This document shows, one piece after another, positions 26,907 to 36,032 of a DNA stretch of 64,000 nt. The notes under the pieces are model-generated. The model saw only the letters and a program-made list of their open reading frames with translations, made no database searches and was not told the origin of the DNA. The stretch comes from JAGLOK01 sp963676355 (GTDB lineage: Bacteria; Bacillota; Clostridia; Christensenellales; UMGS416): positions 682,001 through 746,000 of the forward strand of contig OY781093.1 of NCBI GenBank assembly GCA_963676355.1, written 5' to 3'. How positions within the stretch are numbered: position 1 is the first letter of the stretch; the number at the start of each line of letters is the position of its first letter. Both the position numbers and the translations under genes were made by a program.

Positions 26907-28514
26907 ATGCTTGCAATAGTGGCATTGATACCGATACTTTTAGCTGTCATACTGATGACGGCATTTAATATGAGCGCAAAGAAAGCCCTGCCTATGGCGT
27001 GGCTTGCAGCGTTAGTCGTTGGAATATTCGTGTGGCGCATTGGCATAATGGATATGATGGCTTTTTCCTTTTTTGGAATGCTGAAGGCAATTGACCTTTT
27101 GCTGATTATATTCGGCGCGATATTGATACTAAACACATTAAAACAATCAGGCGCCATGAATACCATTAGTCATGGATTTTACGGAATATCATCCGATAGA
27201 CGAGTACAGGTCATCATAATAGGGTGGATGTTTGGCGCGTTCATTGAGGGTGCAGCAGGATTTGGAACACCAGCGGCACTGGCTGCTCCACTATTGGTGG
27301 GGCTTGGATTTCCGCCACTTGCAGCTGCGATGGCGACACTGGTTTTAAACACAACACCTGTGGCTTTTGGAGCTGTGGGAACGCCCACACTTGCTGCTAT
27401 CGCGCAGGTTGAGCCATATCTTTCAGGCAGCGAGGCCTTGGTTTTCGGGCAGGACTTGACGCGCTGGGTGGCAGGACTGCATGGCGCAATTGGCATGTTT
27501 ATCCCTCTTTTGGGGCTTATAATGATCACCATGTTTTTCGGGGAAAAACGCTCTATAAAGCCGGCGTTAAAGGCGGCGCCATTCGCACTTTTTGCAGGGT
27601 TTTGTTTTGTTGTTCCGATGAATGTATTTGCTTGGTTTATGGGGGCGGAGCTTGCATCTATGCTCGCAGGATTTTTGGGGCTTATAATAATAGTTTTGGC
27701 AGCTAGAAAGAAATTTTTAACTCCAAAGGATAATTGGGATTTTGGTGAAAAATACAAAATGCCCGAGGTTAAGACAGAAATGGAAACTAATATGTCCATG
27801 GCAAAAGCGTGGCTTCCATATGTTTTGGTCGCTGGGCTTTTGGTCATAACGCGTCTTCCTGCACTTGCGATTGTGGACTGGATAAAAGCAGTTAAAATCA
27901 CAGTTCCAAATATACTGGGCTCTGGGCTTAATTATGAGATGAGACCGCTATATATTCCCGGTATAATGCCTTTTATGTTTGTTGCTATTGTGACTATTTG
28001 GATTCATAAAATGGACAAAGAGAAAGTCAAAAAAGCGTGGAGTGATACTGCAAATCAGATAGCAGGGGCGGCAATAGCCTTGATATTTGGTGTGGCAGTT
28101 GTTCAGATAATGCTCAACTCAGGAATAAACTCATCAGGCATGGACTCGATGCTTACAACCATTGCAAATGCCTTGGCAGACATAAGCGGTGCGGCATATC
28201 CGCTATTTGCGCCTTTGCTGGGAGTGCTGGGTGCATTTATCTCCGGATCCAACACAGTATCTAACATACTATTTTCATCTCTGCAGTATGAAACGGCAAC
28301 ATTGCTTAATATCCCCGGTGTTCTTATTGTTGCACTGCAGGTGCTAGGTGGAGGAATAGGGAATATGATTTGCGTAAACAATGTTGTTGCAGTATGTGCG
28401 ACTGTTGACATCACAGGAAAAGAAGGCACACTTATAAAAAGAAATGTTATACCCAGTTTGGCATATGCGCTGACGGCGGGTATAATTGTTATGATAATTA
28501 TTGCACTAAAATGA
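26907..28514 (+). CDS. lctP: L-lactate permease
   Basis: A 535-aa polytopic transporter of the LctP family, moving lactate with a proton across the membrane. The family motif GAFIEGAAGFGTPAALAAPLLVG is present in the expected place, followed by MATLVLNTTPVAFGAVGTPT, and the C-terminal half has FISGSNTVSNILFS and GGIGNMICVNNVVAVCATV. AAGGAGG precedes the ATG. With the fermentative AdhE elsewhere in the window it suits lactate uptake or export; direction cannot be read from the sequence. Confidence 0.95.
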   Translation: MLAIVALIPILLAVILMTAFNMSAKKALPMAWLAALVVGIFVWRIGIMDMMAFSFFGMLKAIDLLLIIFGAILILNTLKQSGAMNTISHGFYGISSDRRVQVIIIGWMFGAFIEGAAGFGTPAALAAPLLVGLGFPPLAAAMATLVLNTTPVAFGAVGTPTLAAIAQVEPYLSGSEALVFGQDLTRWVAGLHGAIGMFIPLLGLIMITMFFGEKRSIKPALKAAPFALFAGFCFVVPMNVFAWFMGAELASMLAGFLGLIIIVLAARKKFLTPKDNWDFGEKYKMPEVKTEMETNMSMAKAWLPYVLVAGLLVITRLPALAIVDWIKAVKITVPNILGSGLNYEMRPLYIPGIMPFMFVAIVTIWIHKMDKEKVKKAWSDTANQIAGAAIALIFGVAVVQIMLNSGINSSGMDSMLTTIANALADISGAAYPLFAPLLGVLGAFISGSNTVSNILFSSLQYETATLLNIPGVLIVALQVLGGGIGNMICVNNVVAVCATVDITGKEGTLIKRNVIPSLAYALTAGIIVMIIIALK

Positions 28515-28528
28515 TAAAGGACAAACAT

Positions 28529-29473
28529 ATGAAAAATAAAGATATTAAACTTTCGGTCGTTGTTCCAATGTACTTTGAAGAAGATGTGGCACAGGAATGC
28601 CATGCAAGACTCAGTGCGGCAGTTGATGAATATGATTATGAGCTTATTTATGTGAATGACGGCTCAACGGATAAAACACTTCCGATATTAAAAGACATAG
28701 CAGATGAGAATAAAAAGGTAAAGGTGCTTAGCTTTTCCAGAAACTTTGGGCATCAGGCAGCAGTAACTGCCGGAGTGAAACATGCATCCGGTGATTGTAT
28801 TGTAATAATCGACGCTGATTTGCAGGATCCTCCTGAGCTTATACCCGACATGGTGGAGCTTTGGAAGCAGGGCTATGAAGTGGTTTATGCTAAACGCAAA
28901 AAGAGAAAAGGCGAGTCGTTTTTTAAGAGAGTTACAGCTAAGGCTTTTTATAGGATTTTAGGATCTTTAACTGATACTGATATTCCGACAGATACGGGAG
29001 ATTTCCGACTGATTGACAAGAAAGTGGCTCAGTCATTTAATGCAATGGGAGAGCACAACCGCTTTATTAGGGGCATGGTTGCTTGGCTTGGCTATAAGCA
29101 GACGCCGATTGAATATGTTAGAGATGAGCGATATGCGGGAGAAACAAAATATCCGCTTCGCAAGATGCTTAAACTTGCGTTTGACGGGATAATGTCTTTT
29201 TCCGTTAAACCGATTAAGATGGTTACTAATCTTGGGGCGGTAACTTTGTTGTTTTCGCTTGGGGTGATTATTTATGTTCTTGTAAGCAAGTTTACAGGAA
29301 ATGCTGTGTCTTCTGGATGGGCCTCGACAATGATTGTTATAACAATGCTATCAGGTGTTCAGCTCTTGTCACTGGGCGTTGTGGGAGGTTATATATCAAG
29401 GATATATGAGGAATCTAGAGGAAGACCGATATACCTTGTTTCAGAAAAAATTAATTTTGATGAAGAAGAATAG
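28529..29473 (+). CDS. GtrB/DPM1-like family 2 glycosyltransferase
   Basis: A 314-aa protein with an N-terminal GT-A domain (LSVVVPMYFEED, VNDGSTDKT, DADLQDPPE) and two C-terminal membrane helices. This layout matches polyprenyl-phosphate glycosyltransferases such as GtrB, which load a sugar onto lipid phosphate for later transfer to surface polymers. The ATG at 28529 is chosen because AAAGGA lies 8 nt upstream; an earlier ATG overlaps the lctP stop. A terminator follows. Confidence 0.9.
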   Translation: MKNKDIKLSVVVPMYFEEDVAQECHARLSAAVDEYDYELIYVNDGSTDKTLPILKDIADENKKVKVLSFSRNFGHQAAVTAGVKHASGDCIVIIDADLQDPPELIPDMVELWKQGYEVVYAKRKKRKGESFFKRVTAKAFYRILGSLTDTDIPTDTGDFRLIDKKVAQSFNAMGEHNRFIRGMVAWLGYKQTPIEYVRDERYAGETKYPLRKMLKLAFDGIMSFSVKPIKMVTNLGAVTLLFSLGVIIYVLVSKFTGNAVSSGWASTMIVITMLSGVQLLSLGVVGGYISRIYEESRGRPIYLVSEKINFDEEE

Positions 29474-29493
29474 ATAAATAGTTTATTTCAAAT

Positions 29494-29523
29494 AAAAACC
29501 GCGGTATGAACCGCGGTTTTTTT
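29494..29523. terminator. Bidirectional terminator
   Basis: AAAAACCGCGG and CCGCGGTTTTT are perfect complements around a 6-nt loop between converging genes, with U-runs on either strand. Confidence 0.92.
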
Positions 29524-29545
29524 AGTTAATCAGATTATATTGGTA

Positions 29546-30493
29546 TTAGTTTTCAATGCTAAAGTCACCTGAAGTTGTGTCAACTTCAAATATAACGGAA
29601 TTTTTGCTTTCATAATATCCTTTGACGTTTCCACGCTTGTTTGTTTCAAGTATAAGAGGCACATTGCAGTCAAAATCACCAGACACTGAGCTGAAATCCA
29701 CGTAGAATTCATCTAAGGAATCAAGTTCTATTGTCACATCGCCTGACACTGTTTTTGCTGAGACATCATATGGTTTATCCATTTGAAACTTCAAGCTGCC
29801 TGACACTGTGTTAAGTTTCACTTCACCTGTAATATTTGCAACTTTCACATCAGATGATGTTCCTGTGAAATCAAGGTTGCCGCCTATGTAATCTGCGTAA
29901 AGATTTCCTGAAATAGAGGCTGCTGAAACTGAGTCTGCATTAATTTCGTTTAGCTTCATGTTGCCAGAAACAGTGTCTACTCTAACATCGCTATACTCTG
30001 TTGCAGGAGTTTCGATGTATATGTCCGAGGAAACACCATGGATTTCGATGTCCTTTGAGTAGCCTTTGGGTATCTCGATATCCATACTTAGAGTTGAGTA
30101 TGATATTCCCATTTTGGGATAGTCCACTTCAATTTTTGCAGTTGAGCCCGATTTTTTAGCTATAAGCTTAAGCTTGCCGTTATGGGACTTATAGTCACCG
30201 TAAAAGTGTACTTTAATGTCGTTGCCTTCTGTCTCGATTATGTTAATTGAAGCCGAAATACAGTTTATGTAAATGCTTTTTACATCACTTGAATCAATTT
30301 CTTCTTGCGTGTCGATTTTGTATTGACGTCCTGGGACGAAGTTTCCAAAAGCTGATTCATCCCAGCTTATACCCCAATTATCTGTGTCGTGAAGATCTTT
30401 GTTGCTTGCGATTACAGCAGTTGCGATTATTCCAAAAACTAAAAATACTGCGACGCAGATTATGGCTAAATGCCACATTTTAAATTTATTCAT
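29546..30493 (-). CDS. DUF4097 beta-strand-repeat envelope protein
   Basis: A 315-aa protein with one N-terminal membrane helix (about residues 8-29) and an extracellular solenoid-like beta domain built from repeats such as VDTVSGNMKL, AASISGNLY, LNTVSGSLKF and AKTVSGDVTIEL. This is the DUF4097 (LiaG-like) family, often linked to envelope stress responses. It overlaps the DUF1700 gene by 8 nt and is the last gene of the PadR operon. No catalytic residues are seen. Confidence 0.88.
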   Translation of the reverse strand: MNKFKMWHLAIICVAVFLVFGIIATAVIASNKDLHDTDNWGISWDESAFGNFVPGRQYKIDTQEEIDSSDVKSIYINCISASINIIETEGNDIKVHFYGDYKSHNGKLKLIAKKSGSTAKIEVDYPKMGISYSTLSMDIEIPKGYSKDIEIHGVSSDIYIETPATEYSDVRVDTVSGNMKLNEINADSVSAASISGNLYADYIGGNLDFTGTSSDVKVANITGEVKLNTVSGSLKFQMDKPYDVSAKTVSGDVTIELDSLDEFYVDFSSVSGDFDCNVPLILETNKRGNVKGYYESKNSVIFEVDTTSGDFSIEN

Positions 30494-31052
30494 TTCTTAA
30501 TCCTCCCTTTATTATCTTGTAGTGAGCTTTTGCGTAGGCCGCTACCATCAAGAAGAAATATTTGCTTAAATATATCATTCCGATTGCAAATGCCACTGCA
30601 AGAGCAGTAAGTGCTATTGCTAATATTATGCATATCCAGTAGGGTATGGTGAATCCCATAAATGCTAAAAGTGGAAGCAATATAAGAGCTATTGCAGTCA
30701 CTCCTAGGCTAAGTGGCACAGTCCACAGTGACACAATCACTGCAAACAGGCTTACTATAATGGGTATCATTATCATAACGTCCAAGAGGAACAATCCTAC
30801 AGAGGCAAGCAATGTGCGCCCCACAGCTCCTGTTGATATTGCAGCCCTCTCATTTTCTTCGGCCTGCTGTATATACTGTTGTGCAAGCTCTTTAGGTGAC
30901 CCCAGTTCTTGTGCCAGCTGTTCCTCTGTTTTCCCGGAAGCCTGTCCGCTTGCAAAGTGTTCTTCGATGTCGCCCATTATTTCAAGCTTTGTGCTCTGCT
31001 TAAGTGGGCCGAGTTCTCTTTTTAATTGATTTATAAATGATTGCTTATTCAT
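30486..31052 (-). CDS. DUF1700/HAAS-domain membrane protein
   Basis: A 188-aa protein with the HAAS (DUF1700) N-terminus: FINQLKRELGPLKQSTKLEI, then a helical EEHFASG segment and LAQELGSPKELAQQYI. Two or three membrane helices follow. HAAS proteins are encoded next to PadR regulators and are thought to link them to envelope signals. Both neighbours overlap it by 8 nt, so the three genes are one translationally coupled unit. Confidence 0.9.
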   Translation of the reverse strand: MNKQSFINQLKRELGPLKQSTKLEIMGDIEEHFASGQASGKTEEQLAQELGSPKELAQQYIQQAEENERAAISTGAVGRTLLASVGLFLLDVMIMIPIIVSLFAVIVSLWTVPLSLGVTAIALILLPLLAFMGFTIPYWICIILAIALTALAVAFAIGMIYLSKYFFLMVAAYAKAHYKIIKGGLRNE

Positions 31053-31371
31053 TGATGGCTACCTCTCTTTCCATCAGAGTTTCTACGCTTGAAACAAAAG
31101 TCTTCCATTGGGAATGCAGCAGTCCTCGCTCTTTGCTTCCGGATTCTGTCAGCTTATAGTACTTTCTTGGAGGGCCTTCGTTGCTTTCTCTTAGATATGT
31201 TGTTACATATCCGTCGCTTTTTAGTCGGCGGAGGATAGGATAGATCGTGCCATCTGAAATATCAATTGTCTCAGAAAGTGAGCTCGCAAGCTCGTATCCA
31301 TATCTGTCGCCGTTTGCAAGCAGTGATAAAACGCAAAGCTCCAGCACTCCTTTTTTGAATTGTATGTTCAT
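31045..31371 (-). CDS. PadR-family transcriptional regulator
   Basis: A 108-aa winged-helix regulator of the PadR type: GVLELCVLSLLANGDRYGYE opens the domain, DGTIYPILRRLKSDGYV is the recognition region, and GPPRKYYKLTESG is the wing. AAAGGAGGAAG precedes the ATG. It heads the operon with DUF1700 and DUF4097 and most likely autoregulates it, given the dyad overlapping the predicted transcription start. Confidence 0.94.
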   Translation of the reverse strand: MNIQFKKGVLELCVLSLLANGDRYGYELASSLSETIDISDGTIYPILRRLKSDGYVTTYLRESNEGPPRKYYKLTESGSKERGLLHSQWKTFVSSVETLMEREVAINE

Positions 31372-31394
31372 TTACTTCCTCCTTTATATTGGCT

Positions 31395-31466
31395 AGTATT
31401 GATTAACGATCACTATTGTTTAATAATCACTACTGGTAATATACATCTACCGTCTAAATAAGTCAA
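31395..31466 (-). promoter_or_regulatory. PadR operon promoter and candidate operator
   Basis: On the minus strand TTGACT and TATATT are separated by 17 nt (31438-31466). Just downstream, AGTAGTGATTA and TAATCAATACT form an 11-bp dyad with one mismatch (31395-31434), and another TAGTGAT half site lies between the arms. The dyad begins at about the transcription start, the usual place for autoregulation. Confidence 0.6.
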
Positions 31467-31494
31467 CATAATTAGCATAAGAAAATTATTAGAG

Positions 31495-31523
31495 TTTAAT
31501 TAGAAGAAAATGTGTGCTAAAAT
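31495..31523 (+). promoter_or_regulatory. Promoter of the phosphofructokinase gene
   Basis: TTTAAT and TAAAAT are 17 nt apart, ending 30 nt before the start codon. The -35 element is weak. Confidence 0.4.
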
Positions 31524-31553
31524 ATCTGTGAATAAATATACAGGAGATGTAAT

Positions 31554-32774
31554 ATGCCTAAGAAAAAAAATATGATGATTGCCCAGTCGGGCGGACCGAC
31601 TTCGGTGATAAACGCGAGTGTAGTAGGAGCGTTCGATGCTGCTATGGATTTGGGTTTTGATAATATTTATGCTGCTAATCAAGGAATAGAAGGCGTGCTC
31701 AAAGATGAGATAATCGACCTTAAGGCTGTTGACAGAAGGATAATTGAAGGACTTAAGTATACGCCTTCAGCAGGTCTTGGTTCATGCCGCCACAAAATGA
31801 GCAAAGATATAGAAGATCCTGAGTATAAGAAAGTTTTTGATATGCTGCAAAAGCATGACATCGGATATTTCTTCTATAACGGCGGAAATGACTCGATGGA
31901 CACAACAGATAAGTTAAATGACTATGCTGTAAAGCATGGCTTGGACATTAAGGTTATGGGTATTCCCAAAACTGTTGACAATGACCTTGTCGGAACTGAC
32001 CACTGCCCGGGCTTTGGAAGCGCTGCAAAATATCTCAACACCACGCTTTCAGTTGCAGCATATGATTGTTACACATACACAACGCCTACAATAATATTGA
32101 TGGAAACAATGGGACGCCACGCAGGCTGGCTTGCAGCATCTACTGCATGTGCAAAATATAACGGCGAAAAGATTGCGGACAGGATATACTTGCCGGAAGC
32201 CGTATTTGACCTTGACGACTTCCTAGCTGATACTAAAAAGCTTTTTGAAGAAAAAGGCATGGTGTTTATCGTGGTATCAGAAGGAATTAAGGACAAAAAC
32301 GGCGAGTTCTTGCTGGCTGGCGAATCAGTAAATGATAAGTTCGGGCATGCGCAGCTTGGTGGAGTGTCAGGCTTCCTTATGGAAAAGATAGCAGAAAACA
32401 TCACACCAAGATGCAAAGTCATTAATCCCAACATCATTCAAAGATGTGCTATGCATGTAGTTTCAGAAACTGACTGGCAGGAAACTTATGATGTGGGCTA
32501 TATGGCAGTTAAGCAGGCAAATGCAGGCATGAGCGGATATATGATAGGCTATGAGCGTGTTCAGGATGAACCGTATGTAGTAAAATATAACACAGTGCCT
32601 CTTTCCAGCGTGGCAAATGCAGAAAAGACTGTGCCGCAGGAATGGATTGTGGATGGCAAGGATGTAACCGACGATGTCGTGCGCTACACCACTCCTTTGA
32701 TGGAAGGCGAAGTTTCTCTTCGTCACAAAGACGGGCTTCCTGTGTTTGAAAGACTTCCAAGAGAGTTTATATAA
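31554..32774 (+). CDS. pfp: Pyrophosphate-type 6-phosphofructokinase
   Basis: A 406-aa phosphofructokinase converting fructose 6-phosphate to the 1,6-bisphosphate. Two residues point to pyrophosphate rather than ATP as donor: Asp in GGNDSMDT (about residue 113), where ATP enzymes have Gly, and Lys in IPKTVDNDL, where ATP enzymes have Gly. METMGRHAGWLA is the conserved substrate-binding segment. Asn replaces the more usual Asp in GGNDS. AGGAGATG precedes the ATG. It is monocistronic, with its own promoter and terminator. Confidence 0.92.
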   Translation: MPKKKNMMIAQSGGPTSVINASVVGAFDAAMDLGFDNIYAANQGIEGVLKDEIIDLKAVDRRIIEGLKYTPSAGLGSCRHKMSKDIEDPEYKKVFDMLQKHDIGYFFYNGGNDSMDTTDKLNDYAVKHGLDIKVMGIPKTVDNDLVGTDHCPGFGSAAKYLNTTLSVAAYDCYTYTTPTIILMETMGRHAGWLAASTACAKYNGEKIADRIYLPEAVFDLDDFLADTKKLFEEKGMVFIVVSEGIKDKNGEFLLAGESVNDKFGHAQLGGVSGFLMEKIAENITPRCKVINPNIIQRCAMHVVSETDWQETYDVGYMAVKQANAGMSGYMIGYERVQDEPYVVKYNTVPLSSVANAEKTVPQEWIVDGKDVTDDVVRYTTPLMEGEVSLRHKDGLPVFERLPREFI

Positions 32775-32787
32775 TAATTTAAATTTT

Positions 32788-32818
32788 AGCGTCGGTGTTT
32801 ATATGCCGGCGCTTTTTG
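32788..32818 (+). terminator. Terminator of pfp
   Basis: AGCGTCGG and CCGGCGCT pair with one G-U wobble around a 10-nt loop and are followed by TTTTTG, 14 nt after the stop codon. Confidence 0.85.
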
Positions 32819-32975
32819 TTTGCTTTTTTTAAACAAAAAGAAAATAAAGCGGCCTATAACAAGCAGGATACTTTATATTGCAAAGCAATTAGTATATAAT
32901 GGGTAAACATAAGTTTGATATCATACTGCCTTTGGGGCGATTAAACATAAATGAAAAGAAAGAATAGGACATGTA

Positions 32976-34166
32976 ATGACATTTGAATTATACTCACTTA
33001 TAAACCGCCTGATGCTAGTCGTAATGGCGATGGGGCTCGTGCTTCCTGCGGTGGTTATATATTATTATTCAGCGTATAAAAACTACTGGGCGCTCATATT
33101 AAGTGCTGCCGCAGTAATTGCTATATCGCTTCCGGCAGGAGAATATGCAATAATATTTTTGCCCCTCATTCTCCCCATTATCTTTTCGGGTATCGTGGGT
33201 TCTTTGTTGAGGAAAAGCGGCGAAAACTTCTTAACCTCCATGGGTTATATGATTATGGCTCAGATGGGTGGCGCGATAGTCGGCATAATTGTAATATATT
33301 TTTACTTTGGAATGCAGGACATTGCAGGGCTTATAGCAGAAGGATTTAGAAGCGCTTATTCAGAAATCCCAGCAGGCGATGAAATGAGAGCTTTTAGCCT
33401 TGATGTAATGACATGGGCGCTAATGGTTGCATCAAAAGGTATGCAGGTGCCATTTGGAGAAGTGACGGCGCTTGATGTGACAGAAAAGTTAAATTATATT
33501 GTACCTCTTTTGCGACAAGGAGTGGTGCAGTCTCTGCCTGCTGTCGTTTTAGATTATGGCATCATAGGCGGAGTTTGGGCTTGGTTTTTATCTTCTGTAA
33601 TGATAAACAAAAGAGCTGCAAACAAGAGGGAACTAAAGGGAGTAAAAGAGTATGTTCCAAGCCCTCCTTTTTCAGAATGGAAGCTGCCTAGGTGGATAAC
33701 TAATGTTTTGATGGTAATTCTTCTTGCAGCGGTGATTTTATCATTCTCCTCGGAAGCCACTCTTTTAAATGTTGCTTCAGTGCTGCAGTCTGTTGCTATA
33801 GTAATAATAGGCATCCAAGGGTTGTCTGTTTTAAACTGGTGGCTTAAGAAAAAGAAGTTGCCCACAGGGCTCAATGTTTTAATCTGTGTTATGGCTGTTG
33901 TGTTGCTAAACTTTATTCTCCCATGGCTTGGCGTGTTTGATATTGTCTTTTCAATAAGGCTTTCAAAAGAGAAAAAAGAGGAAATCAGAGCGCAGATGGA
34001 AAAGATAAAAAAACAGGTTGACGAGCAGATAGAAATGATGGAAAAAGAAAAGAAGAACGAAGAAGAGAACAAAGAAATAGAAAAAAAAGAAGAAAAACAA
34101 GAAAAAGAAAATAAAAAAGATGATAACGATGAAAACGAACAGGATGAAAGCGAGGGGAATAAATGA
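32976..34166 (+). CDS. DUF2232 (YybS-like) membrane protein
   Basis: A 396-aa protein with about eight membrane helices in the first 340 residues and a C-terminal tail of about 55 residues made mostly of Lys, Glu, Asp and Asn, probably coiled coil or disordered. It matches the DUF2232/YybS family, found before rplI and dnaB in Firmicutes, where gdpP usually lies between; gdpP is missing here. The rplI start overlaps its stop as ATGA. Function unknown. Confidence 0.82.
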   Translation: MTFELYSLINRLMLVVMAMGLVLPAVVIYYYSAYKNYWALILSAAAVIAISLPAGEYAIIFLPLILPIIFSGIVGSLLRKSGENFLTSMGYMIMAQMGGAIVGIIVIYFYFGMQDIAGLIAEGFRSAYSEIPAGDEMRAFSLDVMTWALMVASKGMQVPFGEVTALDVTEKLNYIVPLLRQGVVQSLPAVVLDYGIIGGVWAWFLSSVMINKRAANKRELKGVKEYVPSPPFSEWKLPRWITNVLMVILLAAVILSFSSEATLLNVASVLQSVAIVIIGIQGLSVLNWWLKKKKLPTGLNVLICVMAVVLLNFILPWLGVFDIVFSIRLSKEKKEEIRAQMEKIKKQVDEQIEMMEKEKKNEEENKEIEKKEEKQEKENKKDDNDENEQDESEGNK

Positions 34167-34615
34167 AAGTAATTTTACTTAAAGATGTAAAAGGAAGCGG
34201 AAAACAGGGTGATGTCATAAACGTCGCCGATGGATATGCGAGGAACTTTCTTTTTCCGAAAAATCTTGCCAAGGAAGCAACATCTTCTGCGGTTAAAGAA
34301 GTAGAAAAGAAAAAAGAAAGCTTGAGGCTTAAGGAAAAAGAAAAAAGAGACAAGGCTGAAAAACTTGCTTCTGGAATAGAAAAGGCAGTTGTGACAATCT
34401 ACGCAAAAACCGGTGAAAGCGACAGATTGTTTGGCTCTGTTTCCACTGCAGATATTGCTAAAGCAATCAAAAAAGAATATGATATTGAAGTGGATAAAAA
34501 GAAAATCTCGATTGATGGACACATAAAGATGCTGGGTGAATACAGCGCCAAAGTGAAGCTTTATGCGGGAGTATCTGCAAATATAAAAGTTGTTATAGCG
34601 AAAAAAGATAAATAG
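34163..34615 (+). CDS. rplI: 50S ribosomal protein L9
   Basis: A 150-aa L9 with the classic N-terminal domain (MKVILLKDVKGSGKQGDVIN, then GYARNFLFPKNLA), a long charged connecting helix (about residues 40-75) and the C-terminal domain with FGSVSTADIAKAI. The length is normal. It overlaps the upstream DUF2232 gene, and GAGGGG in the end of that gene serves as ribosome site. dnaB follows after 11 nt. Confidence 0.98.
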   Translation: MKVILLKDVKGSGKQGDVINVADGYARNFLFPKNLAKEATSSAVKEVEKKKESLRLKEKEKRDKAEKLASGIEKAVVTIYAKTGESDRLFGSVSTADIAKAIKKEYDIEVDKKKISIDGHIKMLGEYSAKVKLYAGVSANIKVVIAKKDK

Positions 34616-34626
34616 AAAGCAAAAAA

Positions 34627-35991
34627 ATGAGTGAACAAAATGCATTAGGCGGAAGAATCCCGCCTCACAATATTGATGCAGAAAAATCTGTTCTTGGCGC
34701 GATGATACTATCCGACAGGGCAGCTTCGAGTGCCTTTGAAGGGCTAAAAGCTGAGGATTTTTATCAGGGTGCACATGTCAGGATATTTGAATCCATGATA
34801 AAGCTTTCAAGCGGCGGAAGCCCTATTGATCTTATCACTTTAAGTGATAGGCTTGAAACGGATGGAGTTCTTGAAGCTGTAGGTGGGCCTTCATATATTG
34901 CCGAGCTTTCAGAATTTGTGCCAACTGCGTCAAACATTCAGCAGTATATAAGCATAGTAAAGTCCGATTCTACATTGCGCAGGCTGATTGAAGCGGCAGG
35001 CGAGATAACTGATGAATGCTATGAGGATGCGATTGAAGTGTCACAGATTATGACGCGCGCTGAAAAACGCATATTTGATATATCTCAAAAAGAAACAAAA
35101 AAATCGTTTATAGACATTGAGCAGGGCGTAAATGAGACGCTTAAAGCCATTGAGGAACGCTACGCAAATCCAAATGCCGTAACTGGTCTTAAGAGCGGAT
35201 TCCCATCAATGGATCAAACGCTTACAGGATTTCAGCCGGGGCAGTTGGTGCTTATCGCTGCACGTCCAAGTATGGGTAAAACGTCTCTGATGCTAGACAT
35301 AGCTTCAAATGCCGCACGCCTTAACGAAGACGCGAAGGTTGCATTTTTCCAGCTTGAAATGCCATATGAGCATCTTATAGAAAGAATGATGTCTGCTGTC
35401 GGAAGAATACCTCTTCAAAACATCAGAACGGGCCGGCTCAGCGACAGAAACTGGGATGCGATAAATGATGCAGCCGACGAACTTAGCAACTGCAAAGTGT
35501 TTTTTGATGACACAGCGGGAATATCGGTTATGGAGATTTTGTCTAAGTGCAGAAGGCTTAAAATCGAGCACGGTCTATCAATGGTTGTAATCGACTATTT
35601 GCAGCTTATAGCATCAGCAGGCAGCTCAAAACGCGAATCAAGACAGCAGGAAGTAACAGAGATGACACGTGCGCTAAAACTTATGGCACGTGAACTTGAA
35701 GTGCCTGTAATACTCGGATCGCAGCTGTCTCGTGCACCGGAGCAGCGAACAGACCACAGACCTATGCTTTCCGACTTGCGTGAGTCCGGAGCTATTGAGC
35801 AGGATGCAGATATTGTAATGTTTATCTACAGGGATGATTATTATAAGATGAAAGAAGGAAATGCTGCGGAGATTACAAACATCGCAGAAATCATAATTGC
35901 TAAGCAAAGAAACGGCCCAACTGGAACTGTTGAGCTGACATGGGATGGCGAACAAGCGTCCTTCAGAGATGTTACAAGCAAATATGATTGA
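34627..35991 (+). CDS. dnaB: Replicative DNA helicase DnaB
   Basis: The 454-aa hexameric replicative helicase. The N-terminal helical domain (RIPPHNIDAEKSVLGAMILS) is followed by a linker and the RecA-like motor with Walker A ARPSMGKTS, Walker B VVIDYLQLI and the GSQLSRAPEQR and SDLRESGAIEQDADIVMFIY motifs. Length and order are normal and no intein is present. The ribosome site is weak (GAAAG), consistent with translation coupled to rplI. Confidence 0.98.
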   Translation: MSEQNALGGRIPPHNIDAEKSVLGAMILSDRAASSAFEGLKAEDFYQGAHVRIFESMIKLSSGGSPIDLITLSDRLETDGVLEAVGGPSYIAELSEFVPTASNIQQYISIVKSDSTLRRLIEAAGEITDECYEDAIEVSQIMTRAEKRIFDISQKETKKSFIDIEQGVNETLKAIEERYANPNAVTGLKSGFPSMDQTLTGFQPGQLVLIAARPSMGKTSLMLDIASNAARLNEDAKVAFFQLEMPYEHLIERMMSAVGRIPLQNIRTGRLSDRNWDAINDAADELSNCKVFFDDTAGISVMEILSKCRRLKIEHGLSMVVIDYLQLIASAGSSKRESRQQEVTEMTRALKLMARELEVPVILGSQLSRAPEQRTDHRPMLSDLRESGAIEQDADIVMFIYRDDYYKMKEGNAAEITNIAEIIIAKQRNGPTGTVELTWDGEQASFRDVTSKYD

Positions 35992-36004
35992 TTGAATCAA
36001 TATC

Positions 36005-36032
36005 AAAGGCGCAGCGTTATGCGCCTTTTTTT
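36005..36032 (+). terminator. Terminator of the rplI-dnaB operon
   Basis: AAAGGCGCA and TGCGCCTTT form a stem around GCGTTA and are followed by a long T-run, 14 nt after dnaB. It abuts the stop codon of the converging EAL gene. Confidence 0.9.

Noticed and set aside
27179..27901. A long open frame antisense to lctP
   Set aside because: Same reason: a shadow of a hydrophobic gene with no independent features.
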